A DNA stretch of 64,000 nucleotides from Streptomyces bluensis (GCF_014650715.1 NZ_BMVM01000009.1:62001-126000), one strand, 5' to 3'; numbered from the stretch's first letter, positions 41,097 through 50,663 are shown. The notes: generated from the sequence alone by a model not told the origin. Translations and numbers: made by a program.

Positions 41097-42077
41097 TCAC
41101 CCCCGCCGCCCCACCGTCCAGCGCTGCCCCCGGTCCCGTGCCGGGGCGCCCGGCAGACGGGCATGGACCTTCGCCGGCCGCACGGAAGCCCTGGAAGCCT
41201 TCGTCGACGCCGGAGCCAGTGCCTGTTGGGGCACTGGCGAGGTCAGCGCCACGCCGCCCACGAGCAGGGCCGCCGCGCACCACCGCAGTCCGCTGACCGG
41301 CTCCCCGAGGAACAGGGCCGCCGAGGACATCCCGAAGACCGGTACCAGGAGCGAGAAGGGGGCCACCGTCGACGCCGGGTGCCGGCGCAGCAGCCAGCCC
41401 CAGGCACCGAAACCGAAGACCGTGGTGACCCAGGCGACGTACAGGATCACTCCCGCACCCTGCCAGTCCAGCGCGCGCAGGGCGGCGAGGTCGGCGGAGG
41501 GGCCCTCGGTGAGGAGGGACAGGAGCAGCAGGGGCAGGACCGGCACCGTGCTGACCCACACCATGAAGTTCAGGGAGTCGGGCGGGGACGCCCTGCGGGT
41601 GAGGACGTTGGAGACTCCCCAGCAGACCGCGGCCGCGATGACGAGCGCGAAGGCGCCGAGCGGGCCGCCCGCCCCCTCGTCCACGGCGGCGAGGCCCACC
41701 CCGCACAGGGCGACCGCCATGCCCAGGAGCCGTATGCGCGTGGGCCGTTCACCGAGGACCGCGAACGCGATGAGAGCCGTGAAGACCGCCTGGATCTGCA
41801 GGACGAGCGAGGACAGCCCGGCGGGCATACCCGCGTCCATGCCGACGAACAGCAACCCGAACTTGGCCACCCCCAGCGCGAGGCCCACCCCCAGGATCCA
41901 CTTCCACGCGACCTTGGGCCGCCCCACGAAGAAGACGGCGGGCAGGGCGGCCGCCAGGAAGCGCAGGGCCGAGAAGAGGAGGGGCGGGAAGTGGCCGAGG
42001 CCGATCTCGATGACGGTGAAGTTCACGCCCCAGACGGCGGCGACGAGAACGGCGAGACAAAGGTGGGTGGGGCGCAT
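41097..42077 (-). CDS. EamA/DMT family transporter
   Basis: 326-residue exporter of the drug/metabolite transporter superfamily: ten hydrophobic segments in two EamA repeats, starting LAVLVAAVWGVNFTVIEIGL. The C-terminal 35 residues are basic and polar. The ATG at 42077 is preferred because it puts the first membrane helix close to the N-terminus, but no good ribosome-binding site precedes it and the frame is open to 42128. It is divergent from a LysR-type regulator with a CTTACGTAAG palindrome between them; that regulator probably controls it. Metabolite unknown. Confidence 0.85.
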   Translation of the reverse strand: MRPTHLCLAVLVAAVWGVNFTVIEIGLGHFPPLLFSALRFLAAALPAVFFVGRPKVAWKWILGVGLALGVAKFGLLFVGMDAGMPAGLSSLVLQIQAVFTALIAFAVLGERPTRIRLLGMAVALCGVGLAAVDEGAGGPLGAFALVIAAAVCWGVSNVLTRRASPPDSLNFMVWVSTVPVLPLLLLSLLTEGPSADLAALRALDWQGAGVILYVAWVTTVFGFGAWGWLLRRHPASTVAPFSLLVPVFGMSSAALFLGEPVSGLRWCAAALLVGGVALTSPVPQQALAPASTKASRASVRPAKVHARLPGAPARDRGQRWTVGRRG

Positions 42078-42145
42078 GGTTCGAGCATCGGGGCCCGGAC
42101 CGTTCAGCACCAGCGATGTTTTCTGCATGTTTGGATGAAGCAGTG

Positions 42146-42155
42146 CTTACGTAAG
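42146..42155. promoter_or_regulatory. Palindrome in the EamA-LysR gap
   Basis: CTTACGTAAG, a perfect ten-base palindrome within GTGCTTACGTAAGATGCAC, 9 bases before the LysR gene start and 69 bases before the proposed EamA start. A likely autoregulatory site for the LysR-type protein. Confidence 0.5.
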
Positions 42156-42163
42156 ATGCACGC

Positions 42164-43075
42164 ATGCTCGACCTCCAGCGCCTGCGCGCCCTTCACGCCG
42201 TCTCCGTCCACGGCACGGTCGGCGCCGCGGCCGCCGCCCTCGGTTACACGCCCTCCGCCGTGTCCCAGCAGATAGCGAAACTGGAGCGGGAGACGCGGAC
42301 CGTGCTGCTGGAGCGCCAGGGCCGCGGTGTCCGGCTCACCGAGCAGGCGCAGCATCTCGTCGCCACGGCAGGGGAGTTGCTCACGATCGTCGAGCGGGCG
42401 GAGACCGAACTGGAGGAGCGTCGCGGGGTGCCGGCGGGGCGGCTGACGGTGGCGGCGTTCGCGAGCGCGGCGCGGGGGCTGATGCCGGGCGTGCTCGCCG
42501 ACCTGGCGGTGCGCCATCCGGCGCTCGACGCGCGCCTCACGGAGGTGGAGCCGCACCTGTCCGTGGACCTGGTGGCCAAGGGCGCGGTCGACATGGCGGT
42601 CGCCCACGACTGGGACATCGCGCCGCTGCCGGCCCCTGAGGGCGTGGAGCAGGCGGTGATCGGTGAGGATCTGTGCGACCTGCTGGTCCCCTCCGGGCAC
42701 CCCTTCGCCGCGCGCCGCTCCGTGCGCCGTACGGATCTCAAGGGTGAGCGCTGGATCTGCCAGCCGCCGGGGCGGGTCTGTCACGACTGGCTGGTCCGTA
42801 CGCTCCGGGCGGCCGGGTGCGAGCCCGACATCGTCCACCAGGCCGAGGAGAACCCGACGCTCGTCGCCCTCGTCGCGGCGGGGCTCGGGGTCGCGCTGAT
42901 TCCCCGCCTGGGGCGTGGGCCGCTGCCCGCGGGGGTTGTCGAGGTGGCGCTCGATCCCATGCCGGTGCGTCGTCTGTACGCCCTGTGGCGTACGGGGGCG
43001 TCTCGCCGTCCGGCGATAGCGGAAACGGTGCGGACGCTTCAGGGGCACTGGCCCAAGGTGATGGTCCGTGACTGA
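42164..43075 (+). CDS. LysR family transcriptional regulator
   Basis: 303 residues with an N-terminal LysR HTH (LRALHAVSVHGTVGAAAAAL then YTPSAVSQQIAKLE) and a periplasmic-binding-like effector domain. It is divergent from the EamA exporter gene, and a palindrome lies between. By analogy with LysR-exporter pairs it may switch the exporter on when an amino acid or metabolite accumulates. The ATG at 42164 lies so close to the palindrome that the leader must be short. Confidence 0.9.
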   Translation: MLDLQRLRALHAVSVHGTVGAAAAALGYTPSAVSQQIAKLERETRTVLLERQGRGVRLTEQAQHLVATAGELLTIVERAETELEERRGVPAGRLTVAAFASAARGLMPGVLADLAVRHPALDARLTEVEPHLSVDLVAKGAVDMAVAHDWDIAPLPAPEGVEQAVIGEDLCDLLVPSGHPFAARRSVRRTDLKGERWICQPPGRVCHDWLVRTLRAAGCEPDIVHQAEENPTLVALVAAGLGVALIPRLGRGPLPAGVVEVALDPMPVRRLYALWRTGASRRPAIAETVRTLQGHWPKVMVRD

Positions 43076-43150
43076 AGTTGGTCGGTAAGTCTCGTCTGCC
43101 GGGTTCTTGTCGGTGGTCGGCTGCGGGTTCGTCGTGGCTGGTCGCGCCCA

Positions 43151-43200
43151 CGCGGCGGAGCCGCATATTCAGCACAGCCCCGCGCCCCTTAAGAGCGCGG
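43151..43200. repeat. REP-like hairpins after the LysR gene
   Basis: GCGGCGGAGCCGC-type hairpin followed by CCGCGC (43180-43185) paired with GCGCGG (43195-43200) around CCCTTAAGA. The GCCCCGCGCCCC core recurs in Streptomyces gaps and is related to the hairpin beside citA. May terminate the LysR transcript. Confidence 0.45.
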
Positions 43201-43287
43201 GCGCACCCGCCGCCGCAACGCACCGCGGGCTCCGCACACACCCGCACAGCGCCCGTGACGGCCCCTCACCAGGTTCGGTGCGGTCCC

Positions 43288-43334
43288 TTGACCGGAAGAA
43301 ACTTCCCGGTTATTCGTGACTCCTCGGAAGTTTC
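43288..43334 (+). promoter_or_regulatory. Candidate promoter of the GH3 gene with inverted repeat
   Basis: -35 TTGACC (43288-43293), 17-base spacer, -10 TATTCG (43311-43316). A perfect nine-base inverted repeat, GAAACTTCC (43298-43306) and GGAAGTTTC (43326-43334), straddles the -10. A regulator bound there would block RNA polymerase, so sugar-responsive repression is likely; its identity is unknown. Confidence 0.5.
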
Positions 43335-43356
43335 CTTCATGAGGGAAGGAGCGCCC

Positions 43357-45198
43357 ATGCGCGACTCCAGCACAGGAAGCACCTCCAGCCGCCCCTCCAG
43401 ACGCACCGTCCTCGCCGCGACCGCAGGTGTCACCGCCACCCTGGCCCTGGACGCCACGTCCGCCGACGCGGCAGGGACGCAAGCGGGTGCGGACGACAAA
43501 GAACTCCGCGCCCTCATCTCCCGTATGACGCTGGAGGAGAAGGTCGGCCAGCTCTTCGTGATGCGGGTGTACGGGCACTCGGCGACCACGCCGGACCAGG
43601 CCGACATCGACGCCAACCTCAAGGAGATCGGCGTACGGACGGCCGCCGAGCTGATCGCCAGGTACCGCGTCGGCGGGATCATCTACTTCGCCTGGGCGCA
43701 CAACACCCGGAACCCCCGGCAGATCGCCGATCTGTCGAACGGCATCCAGCGCGCCTCCCTCGGTCTGCCCCGGGGACTGCCCGTGCTCATCTCCACCGAC
43801 CAGGAGCACGGGATCGTGGCGCGCGTGGGCAAGCCCGCCACGCTCTTCCCCGGCGCGATGGCCCTCGGCGCGGGCGGCTCCCGCTCCGATGCCCGCACGG
43901 CCGCCCGCATCGGCGGCGCCGAGCTGCGCGCCCTCGGCATCCGGCAGGACTTCGCACCCGTCGCCGACGTGAACGTCAACCCGGCCAACCCGGTCATCGG
44001 TGTCCGTTCCTTCGGAGCCGACCCCGGGGCCGTGGCCGGGATGGTCGCCGCGCAGGTCGGCGGGTACCAGCGCTCCGGCGTGGCCGCCACGGCCAAGCAC
44101 TTCCCGGGGCACGGCGACACCGAGACCGACAGCCACTACGGCTTCCCCGAGATCAAGCACACCCGGGAGCAGTGGACCCGGCTCGACGCCCCGCCGTTCA
44201 GGGCCGCGATCCGCGCCGGCATCGACGCCGTCATGACCGCGCACATCATGGTCCCGGCCCTCGACCCGTCCGGGGACCCGGCCACCCTGTCCCGCCCGAT
44301 CCTCACCGGCATCCTGCGCGAGGAGCTCGGTTACGACGGCGTGGTCGTCACCGACTCGCTGGGCATGCAGGGAGTGCGGACCAAGTACGGCGACGACCGG
44401 GTGCCCGTGCTCGCGCTCAAGGCCGGTGTCGACCAGCTCCTCAACCCGCCCTCGCTGGACATCGCCTGGAACGCGGTCCTGAACGCCGTACGAAGCGGCG
44501 AGCTCACCGAGGCCCGCCTCGACGAATCGATTCTGCGCGTGCTGCGGCTCAAGGCGAAGCTCGGGCTCTTCAAGAAGCCGTACGTCAGCCAGGACGAGGT
44601 CGACCGGGTCGTGGGCAGCGACGCCCATCTCGCGACCGCCGACCGCATCGCCGAGCGGACGACCACGCTGCTGGTCAACAGGCAGCGGCTGCTGCCGCTG
44701 TCGCGCCGTACCCACCGGAACGTGCTCGTCGTGGGCGCGGACCCGGCCTCCCCTTCCGGCACCACGGGGCCGCCGACCACCGTCCTCGCCACCGCCCTCA
44801 CCGAACTGGGCTTCACCGCCACGGCGTTGTCCACCGGCACGGCGCCCTCGCAGGCGACCATCGACAGGGCGGTGGCGGCGGCACAGGGCAAGGACGCGGT
44901 GGTCGTGGGGACGTACAACGTGACGGCGGCCGACGCGCAGAGGACCCTCGTCGACGCGCTCGCCGCCACCGGTGTACCCGTCGTCGCCCTCGCGATGCGC
45001 AATCCGTACGACGTCGCCCACCTCCCCGGCGTGGGTGCCTGCTTGGCGTCGTACTCGTGGACGGACGTCGAGCTGCGGGCGGCGGCGCGGGTGGTGGCCG
45101 GGCGCGTGGCGCCGCGCGGGCGGCTGCCGGTGCCGGTGCAGCACGCGGACGACCCGGCGCAGGTGCTGTACCCGGTCGGGCACGGGCTGACGTACTAG
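43357..45198 (+). CDS. Secreted GH3 beta-N-acetylhexosaminidase-type glycosidase
   Basis: 613-residue glycoside hydrolase family 3 enzyme. A twin-arginine signal (SRRTVLAATAGV, about 14-25) predicts Tat export. The NagZ-type motif KHFPGHGDTETDSH (247-260) carries the catalytic His260 specific to the N-acetylglucosaminidase subgroup, and VVTDSLGMQG supplies the nucleophile Asp333. A second C-terminal domain (residues about 385-613) is present, unlike in short NagZ. Likely removes terminal GlcNAc from chitin oligomers or peptidoglycan outside the cell. The ATG at 43357 has AAGGAG five bases upstream. Confidence 0.9.
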   Translation: MRDSSTGSTSSRPSRRTVLAATAGVTATLALDATSADAAGTQAGADDKELRALISRMTLEEKVGQLFVMRVYGHSATTPDQADIDANLKEIGVRTAAELIARYRVGGIIYFAWAHNTRNPRQIADLSNGIQRASLGLPRGLPVLISTDQEHGIVARVGKPATLFPGAMALGAGGSRSDARTAARIGGAELRALGIRQDFAPVADVNVNPANPVIGVRSFGADPGAVAGMVAAQVGGYQRSGVAATAKHFPGHGDTETDSHYGFPEIKHTREQWTRLDAPPFRAAIRAGIDAVMTAHIMVPALDPSGDPATLSRPILTGILREELGYDGVVVTDSLGMQGVRTKYGDDRVPVLALKAGVDQLLNPPSLDIAWNAVLNAVRSGELTEARLDESILRVLRLKAKLGLFKKPYVSQDEVDRVVGSDAHLATADRIAERTTTLLVNRQRLLPLSRRTHRNVLVVGADPASPSGTTGPPTTVLATALTELGFTATALSTGTAPSQATIDRAVAAAQGKDAVVVGTYNVTAADAQRTLVDALAATGVPVVALAMRNPYDVAHLPGVGACLASYSWTDVELRAAARVVAGRVAPRGRLPVPVQHADDPAQVLYPVGHGLTY

Positions 45199-45328
45199 AC
45201 CTACGTCACAGAACGGGCCTAACGCCCCCAAGAGTTCGCAAAGCGCCCCGTTCGTCTGGCGTGACCCCTTCCCGGCGGGTCACGCTGGACGGCGGGGTGC
45301 GTCGGGGGTGCGTCGGGGGGACGGATTC

Positions 45329-45994
45329 ATGGTCGTGCGGGGCGGGGGTGGCGGGGGTCTCCGCCTGCGCGTGCGGTCCGCTTCGCGGGGTGCCGCGGTG
45401 GCGATGGCTGCGATGACCGCGGTGGCCGTGTTGGTGGCGACGGCGGTGCTCAGCGGGTGCCGGCAATGGTCGGGGGCGGGCGGGTCCGGGGGCGGGGCTC
45501 CCGCCTCGGCCGCGTCGTCGGCACGCTCGTCGGGGTTCGGGGCGGTGTTCCTCGGGGTCGACGAGTGCAGTTCCTTCGGCACGACACGTTTCACGGAGGT
45601 GCCCTGCACCGGCGAGCGGGCCGCGGCCCGGGTGGTGGCCCGGTACGCGGGCACCGTGTCCGAGGGCCCGGCCTGCCCCGCGACCACGGACTTCGTCCTC
45701 CACGTCAGCGAGGCCCGACAGGACCACGAGGGCTACGCCTGTATGCGGAAGCTCACGCCGCCGCATCCGGGCGACCCGGGCGGCGGTGGCGGGCCCCGCA
45801 CCATCGTCGGCGACTGCGTCTACAGCACCGGTGAGGGTGAGGTCCGCGAGACGTCCTGCGACGGCAAGGGCGAGAACGAACCCGAGTACGAGGTCACCTC
45901 GGCCGTCGGCGAACGCGGCGACTGCCCCGCGTCCACGGCCCTCTACGTCCAGCTCGGCGGCGACGACCCGGTGGGCTGCGCCCGGCCCGTCTGA
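45329..45994 (+). CDS. Putative lipoprotein
   Basis: 221 residues. A basic n-region and hydrophobic stretch end in lipobox VLSGC, then a Gly/Ser/Ala linker and a domain with eight or so cysteines (DECSSF, VPCTGE, PACPAT, YACMRK, GDCVYS, TSCDGK, GDCPAS, VGCARPV). This suggests four disulphides and an extracellular globular fold. No family recognised. An in-frame GTG at 45308 would lengthen the n-region; the ATG at 45329 follows a G-rich site. It precedes a receptor kinase gene by 150 bases but no link is shown. Confidence 0.75.
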   Translation: MVVRGGGGGGLRLRVRSASRGAAVAMAAMTAVAVLVATAVLSGCRQWSGAGGSGGGAPASAASSARSSGFGAVFLGVDECSSFGTTRFTEVPCTGERAAARVVARYAGTVSEGPACPATTDFVLHVSEARQDHEGYACMRKLTPPHPGDPGGGGGPRTIVGDCVYSTGEGEVRETSCDGKGENEPEYEVTSAVGERGDCPASTALYVQLGGDDPVGCARPV

Positions 45995-46091
45995 GCCCTC
46001 AGCTCCCGGCGTACGAGGGTCTCCGGGCTCCGGGAGCGGCACTCGGGATCGATATCATCCGCTTGCCGACCGTACGGCGACGGCAGTACGA

Positions 46092-46119
46092 CGATGAAAG
46101 TCCGGCGATGAAAGTCCGG
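46092..46119. repeat. 14-bp direct repeat before the kinase gene
   Basis: CGATGAAAGTCCGG at 46092-46105 and again at 46106-46119, followed by a weaker third copy (CGATCGCAGTCCGA). It lies in the leader of the kinase gene, about 30 bases before its ATG. Confidence 0.75.
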
Positions 46120-46146
46120 CGATCGCAGTCCGAGGATGGGGGGACG

Positions 46147-48465
46147 ATGGCCCAGGACGCCAAGGACACCAAGGACGCCAAGGACACCAAGGGCGCTCAG
46201 GACGGTCCGGGCAAGGGCGAACTGCCGGAGATCCCCGGGTACCGTCTCGACTCGCTTCTCGGCTCCGGCGGCATGGGCCGCGTCTATCTCGGTACGTCGC
46301 CCTCGGGCCGCCAGGTCGCCGTCAAGGTGATCCGCACCGACCTCGTCCACCGGCCCGACTTCCGGCAGCGGTTCCGGCGCGAGGTCACCGCCGCCCGCCG
46401 GGTCAGCGGCGCCTTCACCGCACCGGTCGTGGACGCCGACCCGGACGCCGACCCGCCCTGGATGGCGACCCTCTTCGTCCCGGGACAGCCGCTGGACCAG
46501 CGCATCAAGCGGGGACCCCTGCTGGCCGCCGAGGAGCTGTACCGCCTGGCCACGGGCCTCGCCGAGGCGCTGCGGGACATCCACCGCGCCGGAATAGTGC
46601 ACCGCGACCTCAAACCGGCCAACGTCCTGCTCGCCGACGACGGCCCCCGCGTCATCGACTTCGGCATCGTGCGCGCCGCCGACGCCGACATGCCCACGGG
46701 TACCGGGATCACGGTGGGTACCCCGCCGTTCATGTCGCCCGAGCAGATCCGCGCCCAGAAGGACGTCGGGCCGCCGAGCGACATCTTCTCGCTGGGCTCG
46801 GTGCTGACGTACGCGGCGAGCGGCCATGTGCCGTTCGACGCCACGGACGTGTACGCGGTGGCGTACCAACTGGTCCACGAGCCGCCCGACCTGGACGGCG
46901 TGCCCGACTGGCTGCTGCCGGTGGTCGAGCGCTGTCTGGCCAAGGAGCAGACCGAGCGGCCGGACGCGGACGAGCTGCTCGCCCTGCTGCAGAGCACGTC
47001 AGGGCCGGCCGTCCTCGACTCGCCGGACACCGTGGTGCTCCGCGCGCCCGCACCCCGCGCACCCGGCGCACCCGGCCTTCCGGCGGAGCCGACCACCGCG
47101 GGCGCGGGTTCCGCACCCACTCCCCCGCCCCGGCGGCGCCGGCGCCTCGTCCTCTCGGTGGCGTCCGCGGTCGTCGCGGCCTTCCTGACGGGCGGGCTGA
47201 TGTACGCGCTCGACGGCGGCGAGGACCGCGGCCCCGCGGGTCCCGGCACGGCACCCGGCGGGAGCGCGCACACCGTCGCGCAGCCGGAGGGCTCGGCGGG
47301 CTACATGAGCACGCAGTCGGGGTCGGGCGGCTTCACGTTCACGTACCGCGACAGCCCGGAGCGCCGGCCGCAGGGCTGGCGGCAGTGGCAGTACAACCTC
47401 CAGAACAGCGACTGCGTGTACGCCGACGCGTCCCTGGTGTGCGTCGGCGACCGGACCGTCCGGATCGACGCCGCGACCGGCAAGGAGCTGTGGCGGACCG
47501 ACAAGGCGTCGGCGTACGGCCAGAACACCCCCGTCGTCGTCGGTGACACCGCGATCGTCGACATCGGTGACCGGATCGTGGGTCTGTCGCTCACCGACGG
47601 CGCGGTGAAGTGGCGCTACACGACGCCGACGCTCACCCAGCGGCTCATCGGCGACGGGCAGCGGGTGTACGCGGTGGATCACGAGGGGCGGGTGCACGCC
47701 GTCGACGCGGCGTCGGGCAGGAGCAGGTGGACGGTGACGGCCCGTGTGTCCGCCGAGGGCGGGTCCGGGCATCCGCCCGCGCTGCGGGTCGTGGGCGACC
47801 GGCTCTACGTCTTCGCGAGCGCCTCCCCCGACTCGGTCGGCGAGGACTTCGTCACGGTGTTCAGCACCGCCAACGGGTCGCGCGTCGCCGCGTTCGGCCT
47901 GTCCGCGTCGTGCGACGCCGGCAGCGAGGCGCTGCTCGACGAGGACGGCACCACGCGGCTGTACTGCGCCATGACGGACGCGACGGGTACGAAGAGCGCC
48001 ATCCTGCGTCAGGAGCTGGCGGAGGGCGCCAGGGGCGTCCGCACGCCGGTCGACGCGATGCTGGGCAACGGTCAGGTCGGGGCGCCCGAACTGTCGGTCA
48101 CCCCGCGCCGGGTGCTGTTCGTGGCGCCCACCGAGACGGGCGGCGAACTGGTCGCCGTCGATCCGGTCGCGCGGACCGAGCTGTGGCGCAGGTCCCTGCC
48201 CGGCAGGGGCCCGGCCGACGCGCCCCCCGTGCAGGCCGGCGACCGCGTGTACGTCGCCAACCTCCGGGGAGTCGCCGTCTACGCGGCGCGCACGGGCAAG
48301 CTCCTCTACCAGCACAGCGTGCCGGACATCGAGGACGACAGCGGTATGGAGCTGGGCCTGGACACGGAGCCGATGGTGGCGGGCGGGATCATCTACGCCC
48401 CGTCGTCGAAGGCGGGCTGGGTGAGTCTGGACACGCTCGACACGGAGGACACCGGGCAGAAGTGA
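46147..48465 (+). CDS. Transmembrane Ser/Thr protein kinase with extracellular PQQ-like propeller
   Basis: 772-residue receptor kinase. After a Lys/Asp-rich head come the kinase motifs: glycine loop GSGGMGRVYLG (39-49), Lys60 in VAVKV, HRDLKPANV (152-160, catalytic Asp154) and DFG (171-173). A Pro/Ala linker and basic patch precede one membrane helix (about 334-355). The outer half (from about 385) is a PQQ-type beta-propeller with repeated blades such as GDTAIVDIGDRIVGLSLTDG and VYAVDHEGRVHAVDAASG. It should sense an extracellular signal. ATG at 46147 is chosen for the G-rich site before it; the frame is open to 46063. Confidence 0.92.
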   Translation: MAQDAKDTKDAKDTKGAQDGPGKGELPEIPGYRLDSLLGSGGMGRVYLGTSPSGRQVAVKVIRTDLVHRPDFRQRFRREVTAARRVSGAFTAPVVDADPDADPPWMATLFVPGQPLDQRIKRGPLLAAEELYRLATGLAEALRDIHRAGIVHRDLKPANVLLADDGPRVIDFGIVRAADADMPTGTGITVGTPPFMSPEQIRAQKDVGPPSDIFSLGSVLTYAASGHVPFDATDVYAVAYQLVHEPPDLDGVPDWLLPVVERCLAKEQTERPDADELLALLQSTSGPAVLDSPDTVVLRAPAPRAPGAPGLPAEPTTAGAGSAPTPPPRRRRRLVLSVASAVVAAFLTGGLMYALDGGEDRGPAGPGTAPGGSAHTVAQPEGSAGYMSTQSGSGGFTFTYRDSPERRPQGWRQWQYNLQNSDCVYADASLVCVGDRTVRIDAATGKELWRTDKASAYGQNTPVVVGDTAIVDIGDRIVGLSLTDGAVKWRYTTPTLTQRLIGDGQRVYAVDHEGRVHAVDAASGRSRWTVTARVSAEGGSGHPPALRVVGDRLYVFASASPDSVGEDFVTVFSTANGSRVAAFGLSASCDAGSEALLDEDGTTRLYCAMTDATGTKSAILRQELAEGARGVRTPVDAMLGNGQVGAPELSVTPRRVLFVAPTETGGELVAVDPVARTELWRRSLPGRGPADAPPVQAGDRVYVANLRGVAVYAARTGKLLYQHSVPDIEDDSGMELGLDTEPMVAGGIIYAPSSKAGWVSLDTLDTEDTGQK

Positions 48466-48507
48466 GCCCCGGTACCGCGTCACGATCACGGCGGTACCGG
48501 GGCTCAC
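48462..48507. terminator. Bidirectional terminator, 17-bp perfect stem
   Basis: GTGAGCCCCGGTACCGC (48462-48478) and its exact complement GCGGTACCGGGGCTCAC (48491-48507) enclose a 12-base loop. The stem includes the stop codon of the kinase gene and lies 28 bases from the end of the convergent peptidase gene. No T-tract. Confidence 0.8.
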
Positions 48508-48535
48508 CCAGCGTTCACCGGGCGGCTGCGGCCGA

Positions 48536-49993
48536 TTACGGCCTGAGCGTCATCTCCCGCTCTATGTCACGCTTGTCCAGCTTGGCGTCGTACCTGGCCA
48601 GCGGCTTCGCCGCGTCCGGGTCCGCCTGGACCGCGGCGGAGGCCACGCCCGCCCACTCCAGGATGCGGGCCGTCGCCAGGGCCTTCTCGTCGGCCACCAG
48701 ACCGGCCACGTTCGCGCCGTGGTTGCGGCCGGGCGCCGTGAAGACGTAACTGTCACGCGCGCCCTTGCCGAGGCGGAACGGCTCGGCGCCCCACGGGTCG
48801 TTCTCGCCGTACACGAAGAGCATGCGGGTGGCGTTGTGGCGGACCCAGGTGTCCACGTCACGCATGGCGGACGGCTGGAACGTCATCGGGATCTCGCGCG
48901 GCACGAAGTTCCGCGGCGGCTGGTAGCCGTAGCGGATGTACTTCTTCTCGATGTGCGGGAACTCGATGGTCGGCGCACCCAGCTGCGTACCCGCCTGGTA
49001 GTAGTACGGCGTGTACGGCTCCAGGCCCTGGTCGGTGTACGAGGAGAAGCCGCCGATCGTGTCAATGGACGTCCAGATCTCGTCGTCGGTCGCGGTCTTG
49101 GCGTCCTTCGGGATGACGTCGCTGTCGCAGTCCGCGAGCAGGCTGTACTGCCAGAAGCCCCACACGTAGTCGAGCACGACGGCCTCGTACGCCTTGTCCA
49201 GGCCGCCGATCGTGTCGAAGGTGAAGCCCTCGGCGGCGGCGTACTCCGCGTACTTCTTCTCCAGCGCTTCACGGCGCACGAGTGCCTCGCGCTGCACGGC
49301 GTTCAGGCGGTCGCGGCACTCCTTGGTGCCGACGGTGGCGAAGAACCGGTCGTAGGCCGAGTCCTCCTTGTTCACCACGTCGTTCGGGGCGACGTAGGCG
49401 ACGACGCCGTCCATGTCACGCGGGTAGAACCGCTCGTAGTAGGTGGCGGTCATGCCGCCCTTGGAGCCGCCGGTGGAGATCCACTTCTTCGAGTAGATCT
49501 TCTTCAGCGCGGTGAAGATGCGGTGCTGGTCGCTGGCCGCCTGCCAGATGTCGAGCTTGGACCAGTCGGCCGGGGCGGCGGGGCGGGACGGGGTGAAGAA
49601 ACGGTACTCCATGGAGACCTGGTTGCCGTCCACGATCTGGGTGGGTTCGCGGCGGCCGGGGTTCGTGGAGACGTTGTAGCCGCCGGTGTAGAAGACCGTC
49701 GGGCGGCTGGTGTCCTTGTGCAGCACGGTGATCCGCTGCTGGAACGTGCCCTTGGACGGACGCCGGTGGTCGATCGGCTGGGTGTAGTTGAGGACGAAGA
49801 AGCGGTAGCCGGGGTACGGCTTCTCCTCGATCAGGCTCATGCCCGGGATCGCGAGGAGCTGGTCCTTGATGTCGGTGGTGGCACTGGTGCCGGTTCCCGT
49901 GTCGTCCGGCTGGGCGGCGGTCGCCGCCCCTGCCGTGCTCACCGTGCCTATGAGCACCACGAGCGCCAGCATCCATCTGAGCGCCTTGCGCAT
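48536..49993 (-). CDS. Secreted peptidase S37 family (prolyl tripeptidyl aminopeptidase type)
   Basis: 485-residue secreted serine peptidase. A Sec signal peptide (MRKALRWMLALVVLIGTVSTAGAATA) is followed by the S37-type sequence: IDHRRPSKGTFQQRITVLHKD, nucleophile elbow TGGSKGG (Ser177) and the C-terminal FVYGENDPW (Asp) and APGRNHGANV (His) motifs. Known Streptomyces members remove tripeptides from protein N-termini. The ATG at 49993 has GGGGAG upstream. A bidirectional terminator separates it from the convergent kinase gene. Confidence 0.9.
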   Translation of the reverse strand: MRKALRWMLALVVLIGTVSTAGAATAAQPDDTGTGTSATTDIKDQLLAIPGMSLIEEKPYPGYRFFVLNYTQPIDHRRPSKGTFQQRITVLHKDTSRPTVFYTGGYNVSTNPGRREPTQIVDGNQVSMEYRFFTPSRPAAPADWSKLDIWQAASDQHRIFTALKKIYSKKWISTGGSKGGMTATYYERFYPRDMDGVVAYVAPNDVVNKEDSAYDRFFATVGTKECRDRLNAVQREALVRREALEKKYAEYAAAEGFTFDTIGGLDKAYEAVVLDYVWGFWQYSLLADCDSDVIPKDAKTATDDEIWTSIDTIGGFSSYTDQGLEPYTPYYYQAGTQLGAPTIEFPHIEKKYIRYGYQPPRNFVPREIPMTFQPSAMRDVDTWVRHNATRMLFVYGENDPWGAEPFRLGKGARDSYVFTAPGRNHGANVAGLVADEKALATARILEWAGVASAAVQADPDAAKPLARYDAKLDKRDIEREMTLRP

Positions 49994-50149
49994 GGAATCT
50001 CCCCTGTGACTCATCGTGCGCCGGAACCTAGTCGAGCGACCGGTGCCGGCACCAGGGGAGGAGGGCGCCAACTGGCCAGTCAGGAGGGGAGCTTAGGGAA
50101 AACCCTGTGCGGGCGGACGGGGGGATGCCTCAAAGGGGCACAGCCCCCG

Positions 50150-50551
50150 TCAGCAGAGGATCCACCCCGAGCTCGTACTGCCCCTGCTCACCGCCCCCTT
50201 CACCCACACACACCGTCGCCCGGCATGCACGGCGCCCGTCCCGATGCGCTCCTCCCGCTTGCCCTCCCGCCGCACCGGCCGGCTCCCGCGAGCCTGCACG
50301 CTGACCGACATCCACTTGGCGGCGCCCCGCTTCTTGGCGACGGTCACCGCACAGACGTAACCGCCGCGCTTGTAGACGTCCACGCGGCCGGTGGAGAAGG
50401 GCAGCGTACGGACCTTGCGTCCCGCACAGGACGCCGCCTCGGCGCTGCCCGGCCCGGCCACCACGAGCAGCCCGGACGCGGCCAGCAGGGCCAGTACGAG
50501 CGCCATCCGGCGGCGTACCGCACCGTGCGTCCCCGTCGCTCCACCGCTCAC
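50150..50551 (-). CDS. Small secreted basic protein
   Basis: 133 residues with a signal peptide (MALVLALLAASGLLVVAGPG then SAEA, cleaved near AEA-AS). The mature part is strongly basic (many Lys and Arg: KVRTLPFSTGRVDVYKRGGYV, AVTVAKKRGAAKW) with three or four cysteines. No family recognised; the YVCAVTVAKKRGAAKWMSVSVQ stretch looks like a beta-hairpin. GTG at 50551 is proposed with GGAGGGA about ten bases upstream; the start is uncertain because the frame is open to 50653. Nothing else in the gap to the peptidase gene. Confidence 0.6.
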   Translation of the reverse strand: MSGGATGTHGAVRRRMALVLALLAASGLLVVAGPGSAEAASCAGRKVRTLPFSTGRVDVYKRGGYVCAVTVAKKRGAAKWMSVSVQARGSRPVRREGKREERIGTGAVHAGRRCVWVKGAVSRGSTSSGWILC

Positions 50552-50663
50552 CGGATGACATCCCTCCCCGCGCAGAAGACGTACTGCCAGACGTACTGGT
50601 GTGACGTACTGGTGTACGGACGCGCGACGTATGCCGGATGGTTGCACGTCCACTGGCGAGGTG

